Assembly (NCBI GenBank): GCA_937922435.1 | Contig: CAKZVT010000042.1 | Location: 1 to 54,343, forward strand | Direction: 5' to 3' | Source: an uncultured Prevotella sp. | GTDB lineage: Bacteria; Bacteroidota; Bacteroidia; Bacteroidales; Bacteroidaceae | DNA: 54,343 bases | Part shown: piece after piece, positions 41,179 to 48,643 of the stretch | Numbering within the stretch: position 1 is the stretch's first letter | Layout of the letters: each line of letters starts with the position of its first letter | Notes under the pieces: generated by a model | What the model was told of the DNA's origin: nothing | The model's database searches: none | Seen by the model: only the letters and a program-made list of their open reading frames with translations | Program-made: the position numbers and the translations under genes

Positions 41179-42515
41179 GATTGTATGGTTTTAGTTTGGT
41201 AGTGTTTCTCGCAGATGAAGAGCACGTGTTGGCCGTCGCCTGTGGTCGTGCCGAAGATGTATGTGTCGCCGCCGTCGCGCAGTTTCAGCTTCTTGCGCAG
41301 CGCGTCCGCCGTCAGTGGGAAGTTCCTTACGGCAACGTTGGCGCGGTCGATGCCGTCCAAGGCCGTTTTAAGTTCGCGTTTGTTGAGCGTTGTCACGGCG
41401 CGTATGGCGAAGGCGCGGCCGGGGAACTGCGGTATTTCCACGGGCGAGAGGAACAGGTGGCTGTCGCGGCTTACCTGCCGTGCGGCGTAGCGTTGCCCGA
41501 TGAGGGCGAAGCATCCGGCCTTCATCAGCGATGCGTTGGGCTCGTAGAGGAAGGCTGCGGTTGTGGGGTTTTGCGGTTTTTGGGTTATGCGGTTATGCGG
41601 TTGTAGGGTGGCTTGGGACAGCTCTTCGGGCGTGAACGACAGCTCTTGGCCGTCGTTTACGCAGTAAATGCGCTCTATTTTAGTGTATTTCCGCGAGAGC
41701 ACGAGCAGCAGTTCCTTGCACTCGTTGCCGACGGATACGATGTGAACCTCGCCCACCTGTGCGCCCATGTCTGCCGCTGCCTTGCGCCAGTCGAGCATGG
41801 GCGAGAGCTTGAGCATCACGTAGTCGGCCTTCTTGAGCAACTCCTCGCGCATCGAGAGCACGTCGGGCGTGCAGTCGCTGATGGCGAACGTGCGTCCGCC
41901 CGACTGTGAGCGGCGCGCCGGGTCGGCGTAGATGAGCGTGGCATGGCTTATTCCTTCGATAATTTGCGCACAGTCGCCGCAAATCACCTCGGCTTGACTG
42001 ATGCCCAGCGCGGCCATGTTATGTCGCGAGATGTCGCACAAATGGCTCTGCCGCTCGATGTAGACGGCCTTGCCGAAGAGCGGCGCAAGGTATGAGAAGT
42101 CTACGCCGAAGCCGCCCGTGAGGTCGATAAGCAGGGTGGGGGAGGCCCCCTCCCGGCCGATGGAAGCCCCCTCCCAACCTCCCCGAGGGGAGGAGTGGCC
42201 GACGCCATATGGAGTGGTTATTGTTTGGTTTTCGCCGGAAGAATAGGCAGAAGAGAGCGTGGCGATGAGCCTTTTGGCTACTGCGGCCTTGTACATGGCC
42301 GTCTGTTCCGACGAGCATTGCTCCATAGAGATGTGCGGCGGATATATTATGCCCTCGGTGGCGGCCCATCGCGGCAGCTTCGTCCGCGCCCGCTGGCGGC
42401 CTGCTATTTGGTCGAGGGCGTAGGCGAGGTCGATGTCCGTGCGCCCGGCGTGGCGCAGTGCGAGATGGCGGATGTCGTCGTCTATGTGCTGGGAGATGAA
42501 TTCCTGGGTGGTCAT
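41175..42515 (-). CDS. PG_1098-type class I methyltransferase carrying two in-frame repeats
   Basis: 446 residues from the ATG at 42515 (MTTQEFISQHIDDDIRHLAL). The longer frame from 42545 starts inside a family B repeat and was rejected. S-adenosylmethionine motif I: LLIDLTGGFGVDFSYLAPLF, then AVYIERQ; active-site-like YADPARR; the C-terminal part (FPLTADALRKKLKLRDGGDTY) resembles the THUMP-like domain of this family. It probably methylates RNA; the target is unknown. Two stretches look foreign: HSSPRGGWEGASIGREGASP, coded by a double family B repeat (42135-42198), and QPHNRITQKPQNPTT, coded by family F words (41557-41608). Both keep the frame open. It is coupled to the carboxylesterase gene. 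Confidence 0.88.
   Translation of the reverse strand: MTTQEFISQHIDDDIRHLALRHAGRTDIDLAYALDQIAGRQRARTKLPRWAATEGIIYPPHISMEQCSSEQTAMYKAAVAKRLIATLSSAYSSGENQTITTPYGVGHSSPRGGWEGASIGREGASPTLLIDLTGGFGVDFSYLAPLFGKAVYIERQSHLCDISRHNMAALGISQAEVICGDCAQIIEGISHATLIYADPARRSQSGGRTFAISDCTPDVLSMREELLKKADYVMLKLSPMLDWRKAAADMGAQVGEVHIVSVGNECKELLLVLSRKYTKIERIYCVNDGQELSFTPEELSQATLQPHNRITQKPQNPTTAAFLYEPNASLMKAGCFALIGQRYAARQVSRDSHLFLSPVEIPQFPGRAFAIRAVTTLNKRELKTALDGIDRANVAVRNFPLTADALRKKLKLRDGGDTYIFGTTTGDGQHVLFICEKHYQTKTIQS
41557..41608. repeat. Family F repeat inside a coding sequence
   Basis: GGTTGTGGGGTTTTGCGG and GGTTATGCGGTTATGCGG words in frame within the methyltransferase gene. Confidence 0.8.
42135..42198. repeat. 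Double family B repeat inside a coding sequence
   Basis: Two C-rich half-copies (GGAGGCCCCCTCCCGG; CCCCCTCCCAACCTCCCCGA then GGGGAGGAG) in frame just before motif I of the methyltransferase. Confidence 0.8.
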
Positions 42516-42525
42516 AATGTTGAGA

Positions 42526-42561
42526 CCCACCCCAACCCTCCCCAAGGGAGGGGGCTTGACT
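42526..42561. repeat. Family B hairpin (left of pair 6)
   Basis: CCCACCCCAACCCTCCCCAA then GGGAGGGGGCTTGACTGGC, 10 bases upstream of the methyltransferase start. Partner at 42631-42667, with a family E word between. Confidence 0.75.
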
Positions 42562-42578
42562 GGCTTTGCTGTTGCAAG

Positions 42579-42617
42579 TCTGATAAGCCCGATGGGCTGA
42601 ATAAGCCCGATGCGCCG
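42579..42617. repeat. Family E repeat
   Basis: TCTGATAAGCCCGATGGGC and AATAAGCCCGATGCGCC words between the two hairpins of pair 6. Confidence 0.6.
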
Positions 42618-42630
42618 CCAATATTGGCAT

Positions 42631-42667
42631 GTCAGGCTCCCTCCCTTTGGGAGGGTTGGGGTGGGTG
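42631..42667. repeat. Family B hairpin (right of pair 6)
   Basis: GTCAGGCTCCCTCCCTTTGG then GAGGGTTGGGGTGGGTG, just downstream of the dipeptidase stop. Confidence 0.75.
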
Positions 42668-42674
42668 TTGGTTT

Positions 42675-43358
42675 TTATTTGATGACTTTATAATACTTCC
42701 TTGCCGTGGCCCTTGATATCAGGTTGAAGTGCCACCACTCCGTCCTTAGCGGACGGAAGCCGGCGTAGCGCATCACCTCGCGCAGCAGCTGGCGGTTCTT
42801 TTGCGCCTGGCGGCTTATGCGTCCGCTCTTTACGAGGGCGTCCTCGCGGTCTATGTGGGCTGCCGAGCCCATGTAGTCGATGGGCGTTCCCATGTCGAGC
42901 GTGTCACCCTTGGCGTCGCACAGCGTTATGTCGACGGCCATTCCGTAGTTGTGCAGGCCGCCTCCGCGTGCAGGGTTGCTCACGTAGAAGTATTTGCTTG
43001 TGTTCTTAACCTTGTCCCACATGCGCTGCTGTATGCTCATGGGGCGCGCCGCGTCGTACACCTTCAGGCTCAAGTCGGGCCGCAGCTGCTTCAGTCTCTT
43101 CTGCGCCTTTGCCAGCGCGGCGGCGGCCTTGGGATGCAGGTAGGCGCGCGTCAGGTCGGTGTAGAGTATTTGTCCGGTGAAGTTGTCGGCCCTGGCGTAC
43201 ATCAGGCTTACGGGTATTGTCTTGTCATGTGTGTGTATGTCGACCATCCCCTGCCGCTCCATCGACAGCTCCGTCTTCGTCTTCTTCACGCTTTTCTGCG
43301 CGCAGGCCGGTGCGGCCAGCAGGCAGGCCAGCGCGGCAATCGTTATAATCCGTTTCAT
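42675..43358 (-). CDS. VanX-like D-alanyl-D-alanine dipeptidase (M15D)
   Basis: 227 residues from the ATG at 43358 (MKRIITIAALACLLAAPACA, a signal peptide); the longer frame to 43421 runs into the family H element. The M15 zinc site is complete: GGGLHNYGMAVDITL supplies His and Asp, and TEWWHFNL supplies the catalytic Glu and the last His. VYDAARPMSIQQRMWD is the typical substrate-side Arg motif. It cleaves D-Ala-D-Ala released from peptidoglycan in the periplasm, recycling cell wall peptides. No vanH or vanA genes accompany it, so resistance is not implied. It may share a transcript with the methyltransferase downstream. Confidence 0.93.
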   Translation of the reverse strand: MKRIITIAALACLLAAPACAQKSVKKTKTELSMERQGMVDIHTHDKTIPVSLMYARADNFTGQILYTDLTRAYLHPKAAAALAKAQKRLKQLRPDLSLKVYDAARPMSIQQRMWDKVKNTSKYFYVSNPARGGGLHNYGMAVDITLCDAKGDTLDMGTPIDYMGSAAHIDREDALVKSGRISRQAQKNRQLLREVMRYAGFRPLRTEWWHFNLISRATARKYYKVIK

Positions 43359-43381
43359 CGTAATAGTGTTTTTAGCGTTAG

Positions 43382-43557
43382 TTCGGTATAAGAAACCATC
43401 CTTTGTAGGGACATAATTCATTATGTCCGTACGCCGCGAAGAGGCGTATTACACAAGCGCGGCAAATGAAAAACGTTCTTTCAGAACGTGCGGACATAAT
43501 GAATTATGTCCCTACAAAGGATGGTTTCGCTATTATGAAAATAGCAGTTATACCGAA
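43382..43557. repeat. Family H nested palindromic element
   Basis: Perfect 38-bp arms at 43392-43429 and 43491-43528, enclosed by shorter outer arms TTCGGTATAA (43382-43391) and TTATACCGAA (43548-43557). The arms contain the internal palindrome ACATAATTCATTATGT. The 61-base centre folds into further small hairpins (ACGTTCT/AGAACGT). MITE-like. Confidence 0.85.
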
Positions 43558-43670
43558 TTCGCGTGGTTTTTAAGGCAAAGATACTCCTTTTACGGCTATA
43601 AAGCAAGGCTTGGTGGCAATTTGTTTGGAATGCGGTTGATTTTCAACCGCGTAACGCCTTGGCCGTCAAT

Positions 43671-43760
43671 GCGTTGTAAAAGGCCGTCTTTTACAATGCG
43701 AAAGACGGCAAACGGGAATGCAAAAGACGGCCTTTCATCGTGTGAAAGGCCGCCTTTGGC
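43671..43760. repeat. Family A REP-like cluster
   Basis: TGTAAAAGGCCGTCTTTTAC, GAAAGACGGCAAACGG, AAAAGACGGCCTTTC and GAAAGGCCGCCTTTGG words. Confidence 0.75.
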
Positions 43761-43772
43761 GTTCATTTGTTC

Positions 43773-43908
43773 CGGCGGATTTGCAATCCGGCGGTTCTTA
43801 ATTGCGGATTTGCAATCCGCTCATGACCGTTGTTTTCAATATGTTCCCATGCGCTTTGAGCGGATTGCAAATCCTTATAATATATTTAGGCGGATTGCAA
43901 ATCCGCCT
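43773..43908. repeat. Family I palindromic repeat (four copies)
   Basis: GGCGGATTTGCAATCCGGCG at 43775, GCGGATTTGCAATCCGC at 43804, a shorter GCGGATTGCAAATCC at 43859, and GGCGGATTGCAAATCCGCC at 43889. Each is a palindrome. The 43359-43967 gap is families H, A and I with no gene. Confidence 0.8.
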
Positions 43909-43967
43909 AAACGTAAGCTCGCTAAGAAGTTAACTTCTCTAAATTCTATAACTTCTTGAAAAGAGCT

Positions 43968-44909
43968 TTACTTCTTATGGCTCACCGTGTAGACCACCTT
44001 GCCCTCCTTGTCGATGAGGTGCAGGTCAAGCTCCTGCTTGTCGGCGCAGACGAGGGAGAAGCCGCTGATGCCCGAGCAGAACTGCGTTCCGTCGATTGGC
44101 TTTACGTTCTCGCGGCTCAATGAGCCGCTGGTGTTCACCACGTAGTCGATGTTGCAGCCCGGCTTGCGTATGTGCTGGAAGTTGTGTATGTGGCCGCATA
44201 CGTACATTGCGACGTTCGGGTGCTTCAAGAGTACGGCGTTGAGTGTCTTCTGCATGTCGGTGCGCTCCTTCTCGCTCTTGGTAGACTGCGCGTAGACGGG
44301 GTGGTGGCCTATTACTATTACCCAGTCTTCCTTGGCGTCGGCGAGCGTCTGGTCGAGCCATGCCAGCTGCTTCTGTACGTCCTGCTTGCAGGCGTCGGGG
44401 TACTTCTCGGTGTCCTTGCGGTACTTCTCTATCATCGGGGTGGTGTCAACGAAGACGAGGCGCACGGTAACGTCGTCGTCCTCGATTACCTTCGTGTAGT
44501 ACTTTGCCGGCATCTCCCAACGGCGGCTCACCTTGGCGTAGTCGACCACGGCCTGCGTGTTTCCACGGTACTCGTGATTGCCGCAGATGGGATACCAGGC
44601 CAGCATCAGTTCGGGATGCGAGTAGATGAGCTCGTAGTTGGTCATCCAGAGAGGGTCTTCGGTGCTCACGACGCCCTCGAAGTGGTGTATGTCGCCTGCC
44701 GCGGCAACGCACTCTATGCCGACGGTCTCGGCCATGCGGCCCATCAGTTCGGCTATTGGCTTCTGGTCGTAGTAGCCGTTGCGGCCAAGGTCGTTGGCCA
44801 CGTAGAAGTTCACTGACTTTTCAAGTTTTGCCCATTCGGCCGGTGTCTGTGCGAAAGCCGTCATTACGGCGGCGGCCAGTAGGAGGATGATTGATGATAT
44901 TCTTTTCAT
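43968..44909 (-). CDS. Secreted metallophosphoesterase (purple acid phosphatase-like)
   Basis: 313 residues from the ATG at 44909 (signal peptide MKRISSIILLLAAAVMTAFA); the longer frame to 45008 is family B repeat. Calcineurin-like metal motifs are complete: AAGDIHHFEG, GNHEYRG, VIGHHPVYA and CGHIHNFQH. It likely dephosphorylates an organic phosphate outside the cytoplasm. The TonB-dependent receptor gene lies about 170 bp upstream on the same strand, separated by an inverted pair of family B hairpins. The pair may feed phosphate or a phosphorylated nutrient to the cell, but this is inference from position. Confidence 0.9.
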   Translation of the reverse strand: MKRISSIILLLAAAVMTAFAQTPAEWAKLEKSVNFYVANDLGRNGYYDQKPIAELMGRMAETVGIECVAAAGDIHHFEGVVSTEDPLWMTNYELIYSHPELMLAWYPICGNHEYRGNTQAVVDYAKVSRRWEMPAKYYTKVIEDDDVTVRLVFVDTTPMIEKYRKDTEKYPDACKQDVQKQLAWLDQTLADAKEDWVIVIGHHPVYAQSTKSEKERTDMQKTLNAVLLKHPNVAMYVCGHIHNFQHIRKPGCNIDYVVNTSGSLSRENVKPIDGTQFCSGISGFSLVCADKQELDLHLIDKEGKVVYTVSHKK

Positions 44910-44925
44910 TTTGTGATAATTTAAT

Positions 44926-44962
44926 ACCCACCCCAACCCTCCCCAAGGGAGGGAGTTTGGTA
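44926..44962. repeat. Family B hairpin (left of pair 7)
   Basis: CCCACCCCAACCCTCCCCAA then GGGAGGGAGTTTGGTATGC. Partner at 45009-45044. Confidence 0.75.
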
Positions 44963-45008
44963 TGCTTTTACTGTTTGGATGATGCTTTTGTTTAACTTGT
45001 AATGCCAT

Positions 45009-45044
45009 TCAAGCTCCCTCCCTTGGGGAGGGTTGGGGTGGGTG
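45009..45044. repeat. Family B hairpin (right of pair 7)
   Basis: TTCAAGCTCCCTCCCTTGGG then GAGGGTTGGGGTGGGTG, between the receptor and phosphatase genes. Confidence 0.75.
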
Positions 45045-45082
45045 TTAGGGTTTGGTGTTAGGATGTTAGTTTGTCTATTCCC

Positions 45083-47866
45083 TTAGAAGTTCACTTTGAA
45101 CCCAGCGTTGAGTTTCGCTCCGTAGTATTCCACCTGCATCGTCCTGTCCTTCGTGCCCTGGTAGTAGCGCAGGGGTTGGTTGAGCAGGTTGTTGGCCTGT
45201 GCGTAGATGGTGAACTTCACGTTCTTGCCCCAGGTGTAGCTGGCGTTGAGGTCCATGTAGTGCGTTGCGTCGTAGTAGCGGCGCAGGGCAGCCTCCTCTA
45301 TGTACTCCTCGTCGTCCTGGAAGGCCGACGTGAAGTTGTAAGACAGGCGCACGTTCAAGCCCCACTTGTCGAAGTAAAGCGACACGTTGGCCATGTGTTC
45401 GGGCGAACCCGGCAGCGCCTGCTCGTCCTTGTCGCCGAAGGCAGACTTCACGATGTTGCTGTGGGTGTAAGTGTAGTTGCCGTAGAAGCCTACGCAACGC
45501 AGCGCCGGAGAGATGAAGCCGAAGTCGCGCTGGAAGCCAAGCTCTACTCCGAGCAGGTCGGCGTCGAAGGCGTTGAGCGGCTGGCTGACCTCTGCCTCGG
45601 CGTAGTTGCCGTAAGCCATGTCGCGCTTCAGGTTGACAGAATAGTCCTTGACGCGCTTGTAGAACACTGCCGCCGATACGAGACCTACGCTCTTGAAGTA
45701 GTATTCGCCCGACAGGTCGACGTTGTGTGAGGTGATGGGCTTCAGGTCGGGGTTGCCCAGTGTGATTTCAACTGGCGACTCCTCGGTGTTGTAAGAAGCG
45801 TTGGCTACGAGGTGGGAGTACTTGGGGCGTGCCAGCGTCTTGGTGTAAGATGCGCGCACCTTGAGGTCGTCCGTAGCGTCCCACTTGACGAGGAAGCTCG
45901 GCAGCCAGCTTATGTAGTTGTTCTTGAACTTGCCCGTTGGGTCGAGGGTCTCTTTCCCATTCTCGTCGATATTCCAGTTGAAGCCGCTCGTCTCGAGGTC
46001 AGTGTACTCCATGCGGAGGCCGGCCATTACGGTGAACTTGCGTCCCAGTTTCTGCGTGAAGCGCAGGTATGCGGCGGTAACCTGCTCGGTTGCGTCATAG
46101 TCTCCTGCCGATTCCTCGAGTACCTGCTCGCCTCCGAGCAGCGCCCAGTCCTTCGCGTTGAACTGCTCGAGGTAGTCCTTGCTTACGAAGTCCATAGCCT
46201 TGTACTGGTCGCCGGGCATGAAGCCGTCGCGTATCTGCGATGTGTAATAGTTGGTGTAGTCGGTTCCGTAGATGCTTTCGTAGCCGTCCTTGTAGTCGTA
46301 ACACAGCACTTCCTTTGTCTTGTGCTTGTGGGTGTACTTCGCGCCGAACTTCAGCGAGTTGCCGAAGAGGCCGCTTGCGAGGGGCAGCTCGAAGTCAACC
46401 TTGGCCTTCCACTCGTTTTCGCGTATCCATTCGTTGGCGTTTGTGAACTCGTCAACTTCCCAGTCGCCGTCGTGAACAGAGATGGGCGTAATGGCGTAAG
46501 GCTGACGTCCGCCCTCGTCTTCCATGTCGATGGTCATGTCCTTCTGCTTGATGGTGAAGTAACGCTCGTCGGGGCGGTCTTCGCTTGCACGCGAGTAAGA
46601 GGCCATCCAGTCCATTTGCAGCTTGTCCCAGAGCAGGTGGTCGCCGCCGAGTGTGAAGTCCATTGTCTGCTGGAGCTCAAGGCGTGCGCCGCGGTTGTCC
46701 TTGGAGCCGGCCTTGGTCTGTATCTCGGTCTTCATCTCTCCTGCGCCGTCGGCCAGGTCCTTGTAGCTTACGCGGTAGCGGTTTTCCCAGTCGTTGCGTC
46801 GGTTGTAGATGCCGTTGAAGTAGATTTTATGGTTCGGGTTGAAGTCGTAGTCCATCGAGAGCGAGTAGCTTTGGCGCTCTCGTGTTACGTAGTATTGGCG
46901 CACTTCTGCGTCGGTGAGCACTACGTTGCCGTCGTCGTCGAGGTCATATTCAAACTCGGTGTTGTCCGAGCCGGCCGGCGAGTTCTGGTAAGATATGGCG
47001 GCCATGATGCCGAACTTGTCGTTGAAGAAGCGGTCGCCCCACGTCGCGCCGAGGTCGAGGCGGAACTTGTCGCTTATCCAGTTGTAGCCCGTTCCTGCCG
47101 TTACGTTGAACACGCGGCGGTAAGGCGTGTTCTTGGTTACGAGGTTTATGGCACCGCCGATGGCGTCGCCGTCCATGTCGGCGGTTACAACCTTGTTAAC
47201 CTCGATGGTCTGTATCATGTCGGCCGGTATGAGGTCGAGCTGCACGTTGCGTGCGTCGCCCTCGGCGGAGGGCAGGCGGTTGCCGTTGATGGAGACGCTG
47301 GTAAGGTCGGGCGACGTTCCGCGCACCTGTCCGAAGCGCGCCTCGCCCTGGTCGTACTGCACGTTGATGCCGTTGATTCGCTTGAGGGCGTCGCCTATGT
47401 TGGAGTCGGGGAACTTGCCTACCTGGTCGGCCGACACTACATTTGTCAAATTGAAGTTGTTTTTCTGCTGGTTGATGGCGCGGCTCTGTCCGTGGAACGC
47501 GCCTTTCACCTCGATGCCCTGAAGCTCCACGCCGTCAGAGAGCACGAAGTCCTGGACGGCAGTCTTGTCGGGCGAGATTGTCAGTTTCATCGTCTTCGGT
47601 TCATATCCTACGTAGCTGACCTTCACCACGTAAGTGCCCGGTTTCAGGTTGGCGAGGGTGTAGTAGCCGTTGACGTCGCTCACCACGCCCGTGTGCAGGC
47701 TTTCAATCATCACCGTGGCTCCCGGCAGTACCTGGTTCTGAGTGTCAACGACGCGGCCGCGCATCACGCCGAAAGCGGCCTCGTTGGAGTCGGGGGCGGC
47801 GAAGGCTGCTGTGGAGAGCATTGCCGCCAGACAGAATGTCGATAGTTTCCTGTAATTTTTTTTCAT
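45083..47866 (-). CDS. TonB-dependent outer-membrane receptor
   Basis: 927 residues from the ATG at 47866, which gives the signal peptide MKKNYRKLSTFCLAAMLSTA. A CarboxypepD_reg-like domain follows (RGRVVDTQNQVLPGATVMIE), then a plug (DALKRINGINVQYDQGEARF, VRGTSPDLTSVSINGNRLPS, VVTADMDGDAIGGAINLVTK) of the Caulobacter/Xanthomonas type, then a 22-strand-like barrel ending in the outer-membrane Phe (GFKVNF). It imports a ligand using TonB energy. No SusD-like gene follows, so it is not a standard Sus pair; the nearest partner is the metallophosphatase. A near-consensus -7 box (GAACTTTG, minus strand at 47894-47901) lies upstream. Confidence 0.94.
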   Translation of the reverse strand: MKKNYRKLSTFCLAAMLSTAAFAAPDSNEAAFGVMRGRVVDTQNQVLPGATVMIESLHTGVVSDVNGYYTLANLKPGTYVVKVSYVGYEPKTMKLTISPDKTAVQDFVLSDGVELQGIEVKGAFHGQSRAINQQKNNFNLTNVVSADQVGKFPDSNIGDALKRINGINVQYDQGEARFGQVRGTSPDLTSVSINGNRLPSAEGDARNVQLDLIPADMIQTIEVNKVVTADMDGDAIGGAINLVTKNTPYRRVFNVTAGTGYNWISDKFRLDLGATWGDRFFNDKFGIMAAISYQNSPAGSDNTEFEYDLDDDGNVVLTDAEVRQYYVTRERQSYSLSMDYDFNPNHKIYFNGIYNRRNDWENRYRVSYKDLADGAGEMKTEIQTKAGSKDNRGARLELQQTMDFTLGGDHLLWDKLQMDWMASYSRASEDRPDERYFTIKQKDMTIDMEDEGGRQPYAITPISVHDGDWEVDEFTNANEWIRENEWKAKVDFELPLASGLFGNSLKFGAKYTHKHKTKEVLCYDYKDGYESIYGTDYTNYYTSQIRDGFMPGDQYKAMDFVSKDYLEQFNAKDWALLGGEQVLEESAGDYDATEQVTAAYLRFTQKLGRKFTVMAGLRMEYTDLETSGFNWNIDENGKETLDPTGKFKNNYISWLPSFLVKWDATDDLKVRASYTKTLARPKYSHLVANASYNTEESPVEITLGNPDLKPITSHNVDLSGEYYFKSVGLVSAAVFYKRVKDYSVNLKRDMAYGNYAEAEVSQPLNAFDADLLGVELGFQRDFGFISPALRCVGFYGNYTYTHSNIVKSAFGDKDEQALPGSPEHMANVSLYFDKWGLNVRLSYNFTSAFQDDEEYIEEAALRRYYDATHYMDLNASYTWGKNVKFTIYAQANNLLNQPLRYYQGTKDRTMQVEYYGAKLNAGFKVNF

Positions 47867-48053
47867 AAAAATTATTGAATGATTTGACGGGTGCAAAGTT
47901 CCGACATCCGTGTTACACGGACGTTACATGAATTTGTTTTTAGGTTTAACAAATAATTACAAAGTTGTTACGGGATGTAAAAGCGTGCGCCTGCGTGCGC
48001 GTACCGACTATGTTTGTTGCCAACGGTTGTGTAACGTATTGACACCCAACGGG

Positions 48054-48156
48054 TTGCGAAAGGCCGTCTTTTGTATTGCGAAAGACCGCCTTTTGCGTTG
48101 CCGTTGACGGCCTTTTAGCGTGCGATTGACGGCCTTTTGGAAGGCGAAAGGCCGCC
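48054..48156. repeat. Family A REP-like cluster
   Basis: GCGAAAGGCCGTCTTTTG, GCGAAAGACCGCCTTTTGC, TTGACGGCCTTTTAG and GGCGAAAGGCCGCC words. The 47867-48643 gap holds this, element G copy 2 and a family E block. Confidence 0.75.
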
Positions 48157-48183
48157 AACCGCACGCCTGCCCATATGGCTTAT

Positions 48184-48482
48184 GGTTCATCCGCAGTTCA
48201 GGTGTATGCGATAACAGCATTGCCTTTTGCTTTTGCCATAGCATTTCATGTGTACATCCTGTCACAAGCCAGGCTGTCGGTAACCGTCATGCCGCACTCC
48301 GATGCGGCATCCAGTGTATGCAGCTTGTAACATTTGACGTAGTGGGTGTTTACTGGATGCCGCATCGGAGTGCGGCATGACGGTTACCGACAGCCTGGAT
48401 TAAAGTAGGAGGCGTACATAAAATGCTATCACAAAGACAATAGAAGGTACAGTAATACTATACACCTAAACTACGGATGACC
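48184..48482. repeat. Family G nested palindromic element, copy 2
   Basis: Outer imperfect arms start GGTTCATCCGCAGTT and end near ACTACGGATGACC. The 50-bp inner arms at 48266-48315 and 48352-48401 match at 49 of 50 positions around a 36-base loop. It lies in the opposite orientation to copy 1 at 36304-36580. At three sites the copies differ, and the partner base changes with it. Confidence 0.85.
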
Positions 48483-48550
48483 TGGCTTATTAGGCTAATC
48501 TGGCTAATTAAGCCCAATGGGCCGGATAAGCCTTATAAGCCCGATGGGCA
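48483..48550. repeat. Family E repeat
   Basis: TGGCTTATTAGGCTAATC and AAGCCCAATGGGCCGG words directly after element G. Confidence 0.6.
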
Positions 48551-48613
48551 GGGGTTGCCACCCGGTTTTTTATTATTTAACTTGCAAATCTTCCGTATGT
48601 CTTGAAAAAACGT

Positions 48614-48621
48614 TAATTTTG
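48614..48621 (+). promoter_or_regulatory. -7 promoter box TAATTTTG
   Basis: Exact TAnnTTTG. The first in-frame ATG (48623) is one base after the box, upstream of any transcript start, so the next ATG at 48644 is the likely start. Confidence 0.6.
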
Positions 48622-48643
48622 CATGATTAAACAGATTAGTAAA

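Noticed and set aside
42675..43358. Vancomycin resistance determinant
   Set aside because: A VanX-like dipeptidase alone, with no VanH or ligase genes, fits cell wall recycling rather than resistance.
43423..43959. 178-codon frame across elements H, A and I
   Set aside because: It is made wholly of repeat DNA, with no start signal or family resemblance.
45812..47845. 677-codon plus-strand frame opposite the TonB receptor
   Set aside because: Shadow frame caused by codon bias of the receptor gene; composition is Val/Ala/Arg-rich and no family is visible.
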